Below, piece after piece: positions 7,039 to 7,318 of a stretch of DNA of 7,318 bases. Position 1 is the first letter of the stretch; each line of letters starts with the position of its first letter. Origin of the DNA: an uncultured Legionella sp. (lineage in GTDB: Bacteria > Pseudomonadota > Gammaproteobacteria > Legionellales > Legionellaceae); NCBI GenBank assembly GCA_903885895.1, contig CAISKC010000119.1, positions 1 to 7,318 on the forward strand, in the 5' to 3' direction. Position numbers and translations under genes: made by a program. The notes below the pieces were generated by a model that had not been told where the DNA came from, made no database searches, and saw nothing but the letters and a program-made list of their open reading frames with translations.

Positions 7039-7318
7039 TTAAGTTTCTTGTGTCAACATCTGATGACGAATATCAGCAATTGCTTTTGTAGGATTGAGCC
7101 CTTTTGGACACACTGTTGCGCAATTCATAATAGTCCTACAGCGAAATACGCTAAAAGGATCTTGTAAGGCTGCCAAACGATGCGTTCCTGCTGTATCTCG
7201 ACTATCAGCTAAAAATCGACGTGCTTGCAATAAACCCGCTGGTCCAACAAATTTTTCTGGATTCCACCAATAAGACGGACAAGAACTCGTGCAGCAAGCA
7301 CATAAAATACATTCATAA
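7039..7318 (-). CDS. sdhB: Succinate dehydrogenase iron-sulfur subunit, C-terminal part (runs off the window)
   Basis: Iron-sulfur subunit of succinate dehydrogenase (respiratory complex II), which passes electrons from the SdhA flavin to quinone at the inner face of the cytoplasmic membrane. Only the last 92 residues and the stop are here; the reading frame stays open to the right edge (first full codon at 7317-7315), so the gene is cut by the window, not broken. The visible part begins YECILCACC, giving the CxxCxxC ligands of the [4Fe-4S] cluster, followed by the CP cysteine and WW of the quinone-side region (SCPSYWWNPEKFVGPAG). FRCRTIMNCATVCPKGLNP then supplies the remaining cysteines for the [3Fe-4S] and [4Fe-4S] clusters. 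An in-frame TTG at 7228-7230 is not a start. The usual sdhCDA partners would lie to the right, outside the window. It is followed by sucA after 128 bases, the sdh-suc order known from E. coli. Confidence 0.97.
   Translation of the reverse strand, partial: YECILCACCTSSCPSYWWNPEKFVGPAGLLQARRFLADSRDTAGTHRLAALQDPFSVFRCRTIMNCATVCPKGLNPTKAIADIRHQMLTQET

Noticed and set aside
7228..7230. TTG as the start of a separate 63-residue protein
   Set aside because: The frame continues upstream with unmistakable SdhB sequence (CILCACC, WWNPEKF), so this is an internal leucine codon.

Overview
The window is a six-gene stretch, all on the minus strand, that reads from the right edge to the left: sdhB (3' part only), sucA, sucB, sucC, sucD, pdxH. 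It is the C-terminal end of succinate dehydrogenase, the E1 and E2 subunits of 2-oxoglutarate dehydrogenase, both subunits of succinyl-CoA synthetase, and pyridoxine/pyridoxamine 5'-phosphate oxidase. All the complete genes are intact, with near-normal family lengths and their main catalytic motifs.

Organism: sdhB running into sucABCD in one direction is the classic gammaproteobacterial arrangement. The proteins look like gammaproteobacterial versions, for example a single-lipoyl-domain SucB and SdhB with the CILCACC cluster motif. The DNA is AT-leaning, and an intergenic palindromic repeat sits inside the operon. I infer a gammaproteobacterium, possibly of the Legionella/Coxiella/Rickettsiella type, but the genus cannot be fixed from this sequence alone.

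Layout: the 128-base sdhB-sucA gap has no obvious terminator. It holds a weak candidate promoter and a short repeated motif. The sucA-sucB (29 bases) and sucB-sucC (13 bases) junctions are tight, each with a readable Shine-Dalgarno sequence. The sucC-sucD junction is opened to 153 bases by an imperfect palindromic repeat. sucD and pdxH overlap by 7 bases (ATGGTAA), so pdxH is very probably co-transcribed and translationally coupled. Beyond pdxH, at the left edge, is a perfect 12-bp hairpin.

How the genes work together: SucA and SucB, with an E3 dihydrolipoamide dehydrogenase that is not in this window, convert 2-oxoglutarate to succinyl-CoA. SucCD converts that to succinate with nucleoside triphosphate formation, and the Sdh complex oxidises succinate to fumarate. 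PdxH makes pyridoxal 5'-phosphate and is not a TCA-cycle enzyme, so its coupling to the operon is the least expected part of the layout.

I see no undescribed multi-gene system here. The points worth a second look are the repeat inside the operon, the pdxH coupling, and a charge-reversing change at a predicted FMN-contact position of PdxH.
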